Shown: positions 1-12,179 of the stretch, piece by piece | Layout of the letters: each line of letters opens with the position of its first letter | How positions within the stretch are numbered: position 1 is the stretch's first letter | Translations under genes and position numbers: made by a program | Assembly: GCA_036971615.1 (NCBI GenBank) | Contig: JAYKKR010000028.1 | Location: 124,001 to 188,000, forward strand | DNA length: 64,000 bases | Origin: Amyloporia xantha | Taxonomy: Eukaryota > Basidiomycota > Agaricomycetes > Polyporales > Adustoporiaceae | Direction: 5' to 3' | The notes under the pieces: model-generated | Databases searched by the model: none | Told to the model about the DNA's origin: nothing | Seen by the model: the letters and a program-made list of their open reading frames with translations, nothing else

Positions 1-290
1 CGGCCGACACTACTTGCAGGCGAGAATATACCACAGAAATATGGCGCACTCGGCCGCGCCGTGTCTACAGGCTATATTATACCCTCTCGGCCGACGCTAC
101 TTGAAGGCGAGAATATACTACGGAAATATGGCGCACTCGGCCGCGCCGTATCTAAAGGCTATATTATACCCTCTCGGCCGACGCTACTTGAAGGCGAGAA
201 TATACCAGGGAAATATGGCGCACTCGGCCGCGCCGTATCTACAGGCTATATTATACCCTCTCGGCCGACCCTGCACTGCAGGCTATAGCG
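1..290. repeat. 87-bp tandem repeat, three copies plus a partial
   Basis: Units begin with CGGCCGAC at positions 1, 88 and 175, and a fourth partial unit begins at 262. Each unit holds the same blocks: CGGCCGAC, GGCGAGAATATAC, AAATATGGCGCACTCGGCCG and GCTATATTATACCCTCT. Copies differ by only a few bases, so the array is young or homogenised. It runs off the left edge of the window, so its true length is unknown. No coding function is proposed, although all three frames stay open because 87 is a multiple of three. Confidence 0.9.
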
Positions 291-2212
291 ATGGCGTCGG
301 CCGACGTCCGCTCTCCTTACTAAGTAATAAAAATTTCACCCATATCTCTCCCTATAGAGTAGGCTATAGTGACTGTATGGTGTGGTAAGGAGGCATGTTT
401 CTGGCCGACCATGCTGATTGCGGATTGCTAAAAGAGTATGTGCCAGTGAACATACTGGACCTGTTGCACAACGAAGGTACCGAAGGATGAAGAATGCATG
501 CACCGGAGTTGAGCGTGAATCTAAGTCGGCTGATCTGCCCTCCAGCGCCACGATATCACGACAAGACGGCTGGTGGGCAATTTTCACCCAAAAATGACTC
601 GGCCACTCACTTAGGCTGTAGAACCAGGTTTGTTATGTGTATCCGTATCCAGAAAGAAGTAGCAGGTACAGATAACGAGCTCTTGTGGCCGGTGAGAAAG
701 GACGCCCCTATTTGCCACCAGATAGATATATCAGATCGAGTGCTGGACCATTGAGTCGGGGGCAGACTTCCTAATCCAGAAGACTCACCCACGCGTCACC
801 GCATGCCGCCAATCCTACTCTTCTTCTCAGTGTTCATCCGAGTTACCACATGTGTCTCGGTGGCACTATAGCTGCGATTACATGGAAAATCTGGTCGATT
901 GGACCTGAAGGCCAATGAGGGAGGCGGTCAGGGAGATATGACTAAAGAGGTGAGTGTAACATGGCTATTATCATAGATACTGCACATCAAGCGTATAAAA
1001 AGATGCGCAACATACCCTCAAGCACTCAAGCTTGCATCCAGTATGGCGGATTCAGAAGGGTGGAAAACCCCAGAGAATATTTCTGCACTCCGTGTGCAAC
1101 CTGTCTCAACCACGGCTGGGAAACGGATACTACGAAGTTCCCGCCGTCTCCAGTCTCCCCGACTCACCAACTCTGGCAGATCTGCAGCTATCCCACTTCC
1201 AGGTCAGTCAAGATCTCGCACGGTTCTGCATGTTATCAGTGTGGTACAGTTGCTCAGTTGGTCCTTGCCATCTGAAACCTGCTCTGCATATTTCACTCCT
1301 GCGTAATCCTGTTGGTCCTCTCCATCAGGCGCAGTTGGTCCAACTTGGACTGGCTCTGCTCCGGTGTCATGGGTTCTGATGTTTACCATTTTTCATCCAC
1401 AGTGAAGACTGTGGGCCCGACACAGCATGTAGCAAACGGCGGATCAATAAACACGGTAAGCAGCTCATTGGTGTCTCCCATCTTCAACCTCCGGTTCCGA
1501 GCGTCTTCTAGCAATGTTTTTTCTGCAGGCAAGGTGGCTATGTCGTCACTTGCAAATTTTGCAAGGATACTGCAGCTTGTGTGGCTTATGAAGGTCTTCC
1601 CGGATGTTTACCGGTATGGTGCCGACACGATTGGCTATGTCCAGAATGCCACAAACGGCATGGTACAGAAATACCAGTAAGTTATACTCACATGCTAATC
1701 CAAATTCTAACGTATTTGTCTTTCAGTATCCCGTACCCTCTCGTTCAGTAGGTGGAAGCCGGTCAGGCATGACGTCTGCACCACTGGTTCTGTACCAAAT
1801 TTACTATGACGATGGACAGCCGTTCAATGTCCAAGCTGCATCAGCTAATACGCTAGAGTCTTTGGCACGGAGTAGATACATCGGTCAAGTGTGTCCTAGT
1901 GCTATTCACTCCGAATATAACTGATTGATCATGCAGGAAAATAACCTCTTGATTATAAATTGCTGCTTCTCTGATCTCGCTGAAAGGAAAGCACATGCGG
2001 CGGTGAAGCACAACCGCTCGGAACTGCATGATTTCTCAATGTGTGTGATCTGTACTTTCTCTGCGACCTTTGACAACTGGACGTTAATAGGCGAGCGGAT
2101 GCACGCCTGGTAATGGTCCTCAACACCCACGCAAGCACGGAGAATGGTGGTTTATTATATGGAAGCAATAGAGTAGCGAGCCTTGCAGCTGTATGTCGCA
2201 CAACATCTCCTT
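291..2212. other. No supported gene; possible spliced relic at about 1,312-1,924
   Basis: No recognisable domain is present. On the plus strand an open stretch ending at 1,680 (tail DVYRYGADTIGYVQNATNG) can be joined by a GT-AG intron (about 1,681-1,726) to a second open stretch ending at 1,924. This gives a plausible but unidentified protein fragment. No start or upstream exon could be fixed. It may be a degraded gene or chance. Confidence 0.25.
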
Positions 2213-2813
2213 TCATGGCTGAGTGTTCAAGTTTACATATAGATACTCGATTATCTTTCGCCGCAATCTGTCTACGAGAGCTTCGCCATGAGCATGCTCT
2301 TCGTAGTATCTTGCGGAGGATTTATCCAACACGCTCTCCATGATCTTCGGCTTGCAAGGTATGTTCTGGTTGCATAGCGACATTATGCATGTCTGACCTT
2401 CAAGTAGTGCTGTATTCACCTCTGCATTCGCGTTTGGTGCATCGAATGTCGATCCTATCACCGTCAGCCACCATTTCATCAGTACTATACTCGACTTCCA
2501 TATTTTCGGTCGTGAAGACTTGAAGAAAGCCCTCAGACGCAGTCTCAAACCAGAGGTTCTCAATCACACAACAGTTTATGCAGCATGGCGCGGCGAAGTT
2601 AGATATATTTGCAATGCCACTTGGAGGCGCAGGCCGAACGGGGAGGATATACGTTGTTGTGGTCAGATTGCAAAGTATCGTAGCACTACAGCCAGCAACA
2701 AGATCAAATTCCGGTGCGAGCAACCCCGCCATCGCGGGCCCCGTATATTCCACATCGACCCCCTTCCAGACGATGGACCCGAGCGTTATTTCGAGGGAAA
2801 GAGACATGGGCAC
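2213..2813 (-). pseudogene. Unidentified ORF, apparently frameshifted
   Basis: The minus strand reads open from 2,813 to 2,400 and continues in another frame to a stop at 2,213. The shift lies near 2,460, with no usable intron between the two parts. The first part is rich in hydrophobic residues and cysteines (CCINCC near residue 78). The second part is charged and looks coding, ending KIIEYLYVNLNTQP. Combined length would be about 195 residues. I do not recognise the family. Chance open reading in a GC-balanced stretch remains possible. Confidence 0.3.
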
Positions 2814-3776
2814 AGATACGTTGTCAAGCTAGTACATTAATGAATCCAGTGCGACACGATGTTGGCAAACTGTGACCAGTGTGCTCCAACCGGCTCTTCT
2901 ACTAGATCATCCTCGCTACCTCTCGTCCTAATACTTATTTGTTCGCATTTGGTATCCAGCGTGCATCGGATCGGTCCCGTTGAGAATAAATTTGCTTTTA
3001 TGTTGTAGTGACCAAGGTGCCCTCGGAGGCGGTCTCAAATTTTGGGGGCCCTGGGGCCTTCCGCCGCTCCCCAACGACGCCCACCCATTCACTGGGTCAT
3101 GTGACCAGCATCATGTGACTGCCGCGTTCTCCCTGCTGTGTTGCTGCTGTCACAGTGCTGTGCCACCGCCCTTCATTCATTCACGTTCTGGCACATTGTT
3201 CGCCCCGCCGCGTTTCCCAACAGGAGCTACATGGGCCGCCTCTTGTACACTCTCGACCGACGGTGCCCTGTGCTACTTTGGCTCCTCGCCGGGTGATGCA
3301 GGCACCAGACAGTCGGAGTGGAATAGGCATCCAGGCTTTGGTTCCTTGGTTGTGGAGGAGCCGGTGTCTCACTCGATTCACAGGAGACTGCGGTAACCAC
3401 AAAAAATCACTCCAAAGTACGCTATTCGGAGCTCCCGCGCTGCCTTCCATCTTGACTTGCATCTACCTGCAGCTACCCACCACTGCCTGCCTTCACGGCT
3501 CGCGGCTGTCTTTATGACTTTGTTCACACATGTCCTTTGCCCATGCCAGGCTCAACACTGCCCTTCCTTTGGCGCTCCCGGTCCTAGAGATGCGAAGCGC
3601 ATCTGGTTTGGTCTTTTCCACATTTAACCGCATCTACCCTATGATCAATACCTGGCACGCAGCACTCAAGGCACACCGGCTGCCGTCTGTGCTCTTGTCT
3701 AAATGTCGAACAGCCGAACAGGTTGAAGACTGTGCTGCGTGCTTGAACAATGAGCGGCCGTCTTTGTCATTTATAT
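2814..3776. other. Intergenic sequence with no supported feature
   Basis: Several plus-strand frames stay open for up to 138 codons, but their translations are proline/cysteine-rich with no domain, start context or splice structure. I see no gene here. Confidence 0.5.
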
Positions 3777-3868
3777 TGGATAATCTTCTCTACACTTTGT
3801 ACATTTTTTTGTCTAATCCACCCCACACCTGAGTGCTCCACACTCTTTAATCCTGGGATAATCTAGTG
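3777..3868 (+). repeat. Left terminal inverted repeat of the giant KDZ element
   Basis: It starts TGGATAATCTTCTC and matches the reverse complement of 24,117-24,208 at 91 of 92 positions by eye. The single difference is T versus A, 15 bases in. Inside it lies an ATTTTTTTG homopolymer run and the block CTGAGTGCTCCACACTC. Similarity ends sharply after GGGATAATCTAGTG. Confidence 0.92.
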
Positions 3869-4400
3869 GACAGTAGCACTGTCTCAATATTCTTATCCCT
3901 GGATAATCCAGTGTCTTATCCCTGGATAATCCCTGAGTTTTGCCTCTGATTCAACCCTACCATCCAGGATAATCCTACTGTATGCTCACCTAATCCCATG
4001 CTTATCCTCAAGTTAATCCTCCCTAGAAACTAAGATAATCCATGAACCAGAGGATAATCCCCAGTAAGATTGCCCAACCTCATAAAGCTAAGAACAAGAT
4101 TATCTACAAGATATCAAGATGATCTTTCCTATTTGCCAAAGATTATCCACCCAATAGACAAGATTATCCAAGGGGGATTTCAACAGCTTATCTACTACCA
4201 CTAGTCCAAAGTCCAAGAAGGATTATCCACCCAATAGAGAAGATTATCCAAGGGGGATTATAACAGGATTATCTACTAGACATAAGGATGATCTTTCCTA
4301 TTTACCAAAGATTATCCATCCAATAGACAGGATTATCCAAGGGGGATTACAATGGCTTATCCACTACCACTAGTCCAAAGTCAAAGAAGTTGCCAACAGC
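3869..4400. repeat. Left subterminal array of ATTATCC motifs
   Basis: This AT-rich stretch carries many copies of GGATAATC/GATTATCC in both orientations. A longer imperfect repeat is embedded (GATTATCCACCCAATAGA then AGATTATCCAAGGGGGATT) near 4,141, 4,220 and 4,310. The mirror zone at 23,640-24,116 has the same motif. Dense subterminal motifs of this kind are typical transposase-binding regions of large TIR transposons; that function is inferred here. Confidence 0.8.
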
Positions 4401-5065
4401 ACAAAGGATAGAGGCGAGCAAAAGTATTAGACCACCCCTATGGATTAAAACATGCATGAGATGGAAATGCAGGTGAGGATTACAATGAGCACACACCGAA
4501 GAAACACCGAACACGATTAGAAAGATGGCGCGCGAGGATTAGAAAGACCGCGCGCGATACAAAGAGTGCGCGAGGGTTAGAAGGAAGGCGCACGTGAGAA
4601 CTAGAAGTCACGTGAGTGTCCAAAGTCAAGGAACTTTCCGATAGCACAAAACTAACGAAGATGAAATGAGTGGAGATGGAAGGAATGGATATGCAAGAAA
4701 GAGAACAATCCAACTAAGGGTATACTATGGCAAGACATGCCGCACACATCCACAAGCAACAAAATCGTCACTTGGCTTTCGGCCTCTTGGCCGGCCTCCC
4801 CGTGGGTCCTGACTTCGCAGTCTGGCTGCCCGGGTCCATCACACGCTTGACACCGCGCGTGACCATCCGTCCGTCCCTTTCACCATGATTATCAACTCGT
4901 ATTCCAAGATATTAGTGAATGAAGCGTACCCATTAGCCTTCGACAGTAAGCGCGCTCGTCCGCCCCTGGGGTATAGGCGCGGCAGCCTTCTTGCGGGAAG
5001 CAGCACGCTAGTAATGAGAGTTGTGAGCTCCTGACCCACCTGAGCAAGACACATATGACGCACCT
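4401..5065. other. Non-coding interior left of the first cargo gene
   Basis: Moderately AT-rich sequence with short direct repeats (CGCGCGAGGATTAGAAAG and related strings at 4,530-4,590). No ORF, tRNA or clear regulatory element was found. It should contain the 3' flank and terminator of the minus-strand gene that ends at 5,066. Confidence 0.4.
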
Positions 5066-7191
5066 TCAATGTTTCCGAACTGACCCCACTACCTGACCCG
5101 ACCCGTGCCCCCTCCAACTCCTCCGACTGACAACTCTCAACGGCACTACCGCTCTCAGGACCCTCCTCGTCATCCTTCTCCCCGCCTCCTCTTCTTCACC
5201 TTCAGCATCGCGATCTTCCTCATCGTGACCAGCCATCTTCAACGGAGACACGTTTGTCGGCTTCTTCGGGGATTCGCGCATCACCCCACTTGGCAACATG
5301 TTTGCCAGCGGCGCGGGCTTGTCACCATTGGTTTCCATGTCTGGCGTCTTGCGAGGAGTCGACATCGGGGTGTTCTTGCGAGGAGTCGATATAGCGGTGT
5401 TCTTGCGGGGGTTGATATCGGCCCAGGGGTGTTCTTGCGGGGGGTCGATATCGGCGTGTTCTTGCAAGGCGTCGAAATCGGGACCTTCTTGCGAGGTGTC
5501 GATATCGGAATATCGATGCCCTTGTCGTCGTCTTCCTTGCCACTGGCTCCCACGAGAGCGTCATCTCGATCCTGGCGCCATGGCGGCAACGACACCGTGC
5601 TGGTATCGACAACTTCGACTTCCTGTTCTTCATCATCGAGTACGGGGATTACGATTTGCTCTTGTGATTTTCGCTGAGGCGTGACCATCCCGACTTGCGA
5701 TGCGCGTGACGAGGCATCCGGGTTGACATCGTGCTCGGCTGCACCCGCCACCTCGGTGTTGTCCCTAGCCGTCTTAGATTCTCCGTCACGAGGAAGACGG
5801 AACTCCAGTGCCATGTCGGTACCCTGCTTGTCGTATATGTCGATGTAGAGTGTCAACAATTTGACTGGAGTGTTCTGAGTGATGTCCACCAGGTCCTGTA
5901 GATTGACGTCGCGCCACATGGGTAATAAAATGTTCATTTTCGGGTCATTGACGGCTTCCCAGTCGATTGGTGGTGTGTCGCCTCCATGACCATGGGCATA
6001 AGCTGAAATATGTTCATTCAGAACGTCGTTTGTAGACACTGCATCAATAACGTACTCCCACAATCCTTCTAAATACGCCTGGAGAGTACTCATGGATTCA
6101 GCGATTGATCGCTCCGGCACCCACATTGGCAGGAGCGGCTTGCCGTCTTCATCATATGTGATTCCTTGATTCACGCCTGGACAAGCACACGCTGATGAAT
6201 ATATGTATCAGTACTGGTGATGCGGCACAATTTAAGACATACGTACGCAGAGCCAGGTCAATAAAGCGCAACCATTTAATGTTCTCCGGTCTATTGTCTT
6301 CGAAGTTGCCGAAGTCGATTCCATTCGCCGTGCATCCGATCGAAATCCTGAGGGCACACGTTCAGCCTCATCAATGTATATCTATGAAAGACACCTACGT
6401 GCGTGTTACCTTCTCCCCCCTCGCATTCACAAACGCAATGCGGAGGAAGATAACGGCATCTCCTATTTGGTTTCGGCCGTGCCCAATCAGCTTATGCAAT
6501 TCCGATCCAATAACATCAAAGACTGTCTCTTGATTGCTAATTAAGTCAAATCAACGTCAGAAAATTAACCATCCGTCATAAAGGCACAACTCACATAGTG
6601 ATAGCATCCCATACATCACCATTCGCCGCTTGCTCCTTGGCTTTTTGCGCTTTCTCTGCCCAGTCTGTCTTGATCTTATCGGGGAGAGCGTCGAACAGCT
6701 GCGAACGGACCGCGTTCCGATTCCCGCCGTGTCCGACCATCCCGTTACTCCCAACAGCAGCCGTAACAATATCTTTGTTCTCTTGCCCCCAGAGTTCCGA
6801 GGCACCCAGCGAGCGTGTGTGCCGTCCAAACATAGACTTCGCATGGTGCGGCTCATTCACTGTCGAACTCGTGCCTGCGCCATGGTTTTTGTACCAGTTG
6901 CGAATGGACTATTGAGGGTAACAATCAGTCTTGGATCTAAGACAGCAGAAGAAAACTGACCAAGCGCAGGTAACTCGCGTTGGGAAATGACCATCTTTTC
7001 AAGAGCTCATCCTCTACGTCCCCTCTGAATTTATTGCGCCGCTCGCGGTCTTTTGGGGGGATATCCTGCCATGCCGCTCGAGTGCTTTCTAGGTACGCCG
7101 TCTGCGCTGGAGTCCAGACCATCCTAGCCTGACGTGCGACTTCCTGCACCTCACCCTCCTGTTCGTCGCTGATGCCAGCGGAAGCCACCAT
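5066..7191 (-). pseudogene. KDZ companion protein, copy A (unnamed family), frameshifted
   Basis: Multi-exon minus-strand gene, start ATG at 7,191. Exon 1 (to about 6,961) gives MVWTPAQTAYLESTRAAWQD. After a GT-AG intron come SIRNWYKNHG and a region reading ASELWGQENKDIVTAAV then ALPDKIKTDWAEKAQKAKEQ. Later exons give GHGRNQIGDAVIFLRIAFVN, GCTANGIDFGNFEDNRPENI and, from 6,174, a long acidic/basic tail. The middle is clearly homologous to the gene at 38,811-42,514, which has the same W(Y/F)xN, (L/F)GxEN and LW/DWAEKA layout. That recurrence marks a KDZ-associated family of unknown function. A lysine-rich 9-residue repeat near the C-terminus holds a 5-bp insertion that changes frame at about 5,420. 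Another small shift is likely near 6,345-6,410. It is probably nuclear and DNA-associated (charged tail), but no domain is recognised. Confidence 0.65.
5344..5520 (-). repeat. 27-bp coding minisatellite (STPRKNTPI repeat)
   Basis: About six units of 27 bp encode a nine-residue repeat close to STPRKNTPI on the minus strand. One unit (about 5,417-5,448) has five extra bases, which throws the downstream sequence into a different frame. The rest of the gene tail continues open in that frame. Confidence 0.85.
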
Positions 7192-7659
7192 TGCGAGCTA
7201 AAATGGACGGCTGGGGTAGAGAAAATCCAGCGAACCGCAAGGCAATAGAGGAATGGCTTGAACGAAGGGGGATGAATTGAACGAATGTGGTATCCCCTGG
7301 AGGGGGAAGGAAAGGCAGAGTGCACACGAGTGGCGAACGGGGAAAGACGACGCTACACACAATTTGACGGGCTTGCATGTACACTCGTCACTACGCAACT
7401 GCCGCGGCTGTCTCAAAGGTTAGTCCTGCCACTCAGTCAGCAGACTAATGACCTTACCAAGCCTAATCCGACCACCTGTGCCGGGAAAACTCAGCCAAGT
7501 ACCCGATGTTTTCCTAAGCCACATCCATGCGCACCGTATCAGCCTAACCAACTATATTCCGGCCGACGCGCTTTCAGTCAGGTTCAGTCGCAGCTGATAA
7601 GAAATCATTTCTTGAAAAATAACCTTTTTGGCCGAACAATGCGCAGATATATCCGCTAT
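7192..7659. other. Spacer between two minus-strand cargo genes
   Basis: No gene seen. It should hold the promoter of the 5,066-7,191 gene and the terminator of the 7,660-9,176 gene. Short polypyrimidine stretches lie just upstream of the ATG at 7,191 when read on the minus strand. Confidence 0.4.
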
Positions 7660-9176
7660 CTAGATCTGCGATTCTACCTCCCATTCGTCGCTCTCCATCA
7701 ACTCCCAAGGTGCTTCCTCGTCGCTACTTTCGATCTCGATCACCCGAGCTTTCCCTTTGCCGCAAGGCTTCTTCGCCGCCGCCTTAGAACGCCCATCGTG
7801 CGCCGCTAAACGCTTACGCTTGTAACCAGAGCTAGGAGTAGCGGGAAGCATCTGTGCTACGACCGTCCGACGTCCGCGAGCTACTAGCGGTCAGCGGCGA
7901 AATCAAGGGGAACGGCTCGCGTCCTCGCTTCGGAGTAGAAGGCCCAGCCTTCCCGACGCCGACATCCACGCCCTTCAGCAACGCCGGGAGCGGATCCGGG
8001 AATATTATCGGCCGCACTTCTGTGAAGGCGCTGAGTCCCGGGCACCACGCTACGCTCTTCAGTCTGTAGACTACAGGATCCCCGGCATCAAATACTCCTT
8101 ATCGTGGGGCTTAGGATAGCCGAGAAAATAGCCCAGACGGCTATGAAAGCGTTCATACGGGACAGAGGACTTGTTGTCCTCTATCCCCAGCACATCATAG
8201 ATATTACGCTGGCGGAAGGTGAACTCCAACAAGCCTTCGCGCTGGATGCCTTTCGCAGGGATTGTGATCGGTTCCTCGTTGTCCTGGCTCAGCGTCCATC
8301 AGCGCTTTGTCATAACGTTGCAAATGCGAAACCACCGTACCTTGATATAAATCGTCACCAAAATCTCCTCCGTCTTCAACGGCGGGCGCCCTCGGCGGGG
8401 AGTCGCAGTGAGCGTCTGCACACGGCTCGGCGTGTTCGTCGGAGTCGGGGGTGGAGGCTGAAGTTCGGGGCCCGTGTAGTAGCCCGCTCCGCCCAGACAT
8501 GCCGGCGGGTCGAGCGCACGAACGCGGTCCATACATAAGTCGTGCTGCTCCTTCGTCATCTGAATCCTGAGCGGTTTCAAATGACGCGCGCATCGCTTTG
8601 CTTCAGGCTGACAGCACTAGCTCATAATGTGTCAGGACCGTTATCCAATCAAAGAGAGCTTTACTCACAATTTCGAACAGCATTCCGAGCGAACCTTCAT
8701 TCGCCACTCCATAACTGGTGACGACGAGATGACGAACGTCGGGATTCGTGGTGCAAAGAACCACAGCGCCGCGAATCACCGCACGGGAGGGTATGAACTG
8801 GTTGACGATGGTTTTGACGCGAGTGTCTGCCCTTATCATGTTTGTGCAGTACAAAAACGCCCCGAGCTCAGGCCGCCTTTTATATGCTGCTGGGTATGCT
8901 CAAATACATGCACACATAATATTCGTGCCACAAATTTCTGTTCAGTTTCATACCGCACTCATGAGCGCACTTACCAAATTCGTCATGATGCGCTCGCATT
9001 TATTTGCCCGAAAAAATCTAGAAAGCAGAAGGTTAGCGTCGATCAATGGAATTCAGCACGATCATCATCAGACTGTGTCCGGGTATCGCGTCAAACATGC
9101 CGGACCCGCGTCCTATTCTGAATCTCATGACAAGGGAGATATCAGCAACGTCCACATGGTCAGGGCAAGGAAGCAT
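7660..9176 (-). CDS. Unnamed cargo gene with AT-hook-like motif
   Basis: Spliced minus-strand gene, probable ATG at 9,176. Exon translations in order: MLPCPDHVDVADISLVMRF; FRANKCERIMTNL; then from about 8,880 RPELGAFLYCTNMIRADTRV and GAVVLCTTNPDVRHLVV. After an intron at about 8,602-8,665 come KEQHDLCMDRVRALDPPACL and the basic string PRRGRPPLK, which resembles an AT-hook core (RGRP). Another GT-AG intron is followed by RQRNIYDVLGIEDNKSS and RFHSRLGYFLGYPKPHDKEY. A further 46-bp intron near 8,040-8,085 bypasses a stop and leads to a Ser/Pro-rich tail. The tail continues, after a possible 1-base shift at about 7,860, into KRKRLAAHDGRSKAAAKK and an acidic end (stop 7,660). I do not recognise the fold. 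Nuclear location is inferred from the basic tail. Confidence 0.55.
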
Positions 9177-9232
9177 GATGCTGATACAGTAAACCGGGAT
9201 ATCTACAAGCCATACACGACATCACCATCACG

Positions 9233-11322
9233 TCACGGTAAACTAGCTGGAATGTACATGGGAACTACGGGAAGACGACGAAATACGCGGACGAAGCAGC
9301 GAGCGTAGAAGAGAGTGGCAGCACGCTGAAGAGAGTTGTATTCCGCTTCAGCGCATGACATGACCAACTCTGGCTGAACCCGCAATTCATCAGGTAAACC
9401 AGACCATCGGTCCATGAGCGTGATGAGACTCTTGAGGAAACAACGGTTGTCTCTCCAGCCTTCTTCGACCGAGGACAACCAACAAAACATGGGGCGTTCG
9501 CTTTCCCATTGCGGGACTACAGAGAGTGCGCTCGCACCCGACGTCCAGACTCGCGCAACCAGAGCTTCTCGATCCCACCGATGCAGCGTGGACCACTGCG
9601 AACTCCCGGTCATGGCTTCATCGAGCGCGCGAACCTCACACCGCCAGTTGACCTCGTGGACCTCCCACAGGATTTGCGCCCGTAGCTCACCCGAGCCCGC
9701 TGCCTCACCGTTGATTTCATTCGAGCCCCACAGTACCAGTTGGGAGGGCGAGTACGATGGTAAACCACCCGTCTGCGCGAACAGCTTGCGCACATTCTGA
9801 GCAATTTGATGACGTTCCTGTGCCCGAGTGACTTTCTTGCCCTTGGACTTGGAAGAAGAGCCGGGGTCGTTGTCTCCGACATCAAGCGTGTAGTCACCAT
9901 ACAGACTGTCCCTCCACTCGGCGATTGACAACGGCTTGCCACCGATTGCAGGGTCAAGTAGGCGGTGGCGACAGAAGCCCCGTATGCGTACATAGTTGTG
10001 TATATATCGGCGGGTTTTATCACTCAGGGGCTCTCTCACACCGACGAATAGGAAGGGCGGAGGGAAATAATATGTCGCGGAAGTCGGGGGCGAGGGCAGC
10101 GGTGAGACTGCCGTGAGCGCGGCCTCCCAACATGGAGGTATCTTGCAGCCCGGGACCGCCTGGTGTTCGACAGAAGGATGTGCGGGTCCTGATGACGATC
10201 CGCCCTTCGCGCCCTCCCGATCACGAGTGCCCCGATGAGTACGACCGCCCAGTTTGCGGCGCTTTGAGTCGCGGTCGTCTTCCACGGGGTCATGGGGTAA
10301 CACCGGCAAGCACTGATCCACCAGGGCACGCGTGACTTCCCTATTCATAACATACGGCCAATCTCCAACCCGTGTCACTAATCCAGCCAGATCACCCTGG
10401 CCACTGTATATCCTCGGCCACGCCTGTGCTAGCGCCAACTCAGACTCGATGGGGACAGGGTCGTCAATGACACGATGGACCTTGACGCGTGCTGTGAGAT
10501 CCTGTATAAACCACACAGGGACACCCACCCTGAACAACGATTGGGCAGTGCTAGGGTTCTGTGTGAAAGCTCCACGGATATTCAATACGAGTTTGGCATG
10601 GAAGGTAGGAAGTGTAATCCTCGGCGCGATGATTTCCAGATAGTTCACATATCCTGCAATTTCCAGTGCAAGACGCTGGATGTGTGCTGCAAGCGCGATG
10701 ACGTGCATCTTGGACGCGGGGAGCTTCCGCAGACGGTCGATTGCTTGCCGCAGAATACCACAGAGATTGTGGCCGAGCTGTTTTGTCCTGTAGTACACCA
10801 GAACCACTCGCTTCGAAGAACTGCATAATACGCTCCGCTTCGCCTACAAGCTCATCCATGCAATCTCTCTTCAGAAACCCCAGACGGCGCACCCCGCACA
10901 GAACGTCTTTGTGCCAGTCCCATTCCTCGAAGCGACGCCAAACGATATCCTGCACGCCTAATTCACGCGGATCTCCTGGTGCAATGCGCATGCGCGCGGG
11001 GATGCACGCATGGTGGGGAATCTTGATATCGTACATCTGGGGCCATCTCGAATACTCCTGGGGACCCCAGCGGCCATCTACGCGGGACGTAATCACTCCC
11101 GGCTGAACCCTCGGGAATTCCGGAATCCAGGTTTGATTCGGACTGGTGACAACCGCTTCGGGCGTGCATGCTCCAGACACTAGCCACCTTGCCATCGTTC
11201 CACTCTATGGGTTCCCCAGCCCCTAGCCATAACTGATTTAGTGCGTCCCTGACGGCTACTGGGAATCTCTACTCACGGAGCAACCGAGGGGTCTCTTTCA
11301 AACACAGCGGTGCTGCCGACAT
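9233..11322 (-). pseudogene. Large unnamed basidiomycete-type protein, two frameshifts
   Basis: Proposed start at 11,322, with a 46-nt first exon, a GT-AG intron (about 11,223-11,276) and then one long exon ending at 9,233, only 57 bp from the start of the next minus-strand gene. Exon 2 begins AGEPIEWNDGKVA, shifts frame near 11,170, and continues VSGACTPEAVVTSP, WIPEFPRVQPGV and GPQEYSRWPQMYDIKIPHHA. A second shift near 10,805-10,825 leads into VLVYYRTKQLGHNLCGILRQ and about 520 residues to the stop. A conserved-looking core reads FLFVG then YIHNYVRIRGFCRHRLLD. The pattern resembles a recurrent uncharacterised agaricomycete family, recognised from memory only. No catalytic motif was found; I looked for and did not find the HxD of dioxygenases. 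The frameshifts suggest decay. Confidence 0.6.
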
Positions 11323-12179
11323 GTCGCTTCAAAGTGTTCGATCTAAATTGCATGTATGAACACACGCGTTGGACGGCGCACACACGACATACTATTGAAC
11401 TATATTGACTCTATACTACGCCGCAGGCCAAGCTGCCCGTGGTAGAGAATGACGTGCTTTGAGTTCCTGGAAGGAATCAATGGCGTGATGGCCCAATAAG
11501 CGAGGAATCATGAGACGAGTGCTCGGGCACTCACCGTGAACAATAGTATTCGCGCGCGCGCTACATGGTTACACCCGAGAGAAAGTGATTAGGCAAATAA
11601 ATAATTTCAAATCACTTACCTTCCAACCGTATCAGGGGAGACCTGTGCAAGTCATCGGGTGAATGACAAGGGCGGTTAGACTGGCAAAACCACAAGAGCG
11701 AGCAACGTACGGCTGTAAAGGAAGCCGGAGTGACACGCGGAAAGGGGGGCCGACGCGCGTAGCAGCGACGGAAAACAACGCCACGAGATTGCAAAGTCAA
11801 GATCCAGGAGGTTTCAACGACAGGGCGACGGCAGTGAGCAACAATTTGAGAAGCTAGAGGGTACGGAGACAGCGCAGAGTGCCGAGAGCCTAGAGACACC
11901 AGGGGATCGTTCTTGCGGTGGTCTTCTAGGCGACCGATGCCAGGCGCAAGGAGAGAGCTCTCTCCAGCGCACACGGCAGGAAGTCAGTGGCGTTCGTCAG
12001 GCAACTGCCTTCCGTTCGCACAACCAACACTTGAGGCCTGTCGATGGGCTTGAGGTCGAAATCCGAGGCTTTGAGCACGAAGGGCGGACGCCGTGAAGAG
12101 AGTCGCCAGGACAGTGAGAGTTCACTGCCACGATTATCCTCGAGATTAGCTTCGTCTGTAAGTTCAGGCGGAGTCTGCC
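11323..12179. other. Intergenic stretch, one doubtful minus-strand ORF
   Basis: A minus-strand frame is open from 12,255 to 11,926 (109 codons, serine-rich start then LSLSWRLSSRRPPFVLKASD). It overlaps the repeats that follow and has no start context or homology I can name. Otherwise nothing coding is seen. Confidence 0.3.

Noticed and set aside
1..290. CRISPR array
   Set aside because: The 87-bp units are contiguous with no unique spacers, and the genome is eukaryotic.
9233..10807. TET/JBP or other dioxygenase identity for the 524-codon ORF
   Set aside because: No HxD...H arrangement or other family motif was found; the protein remains unassigned.
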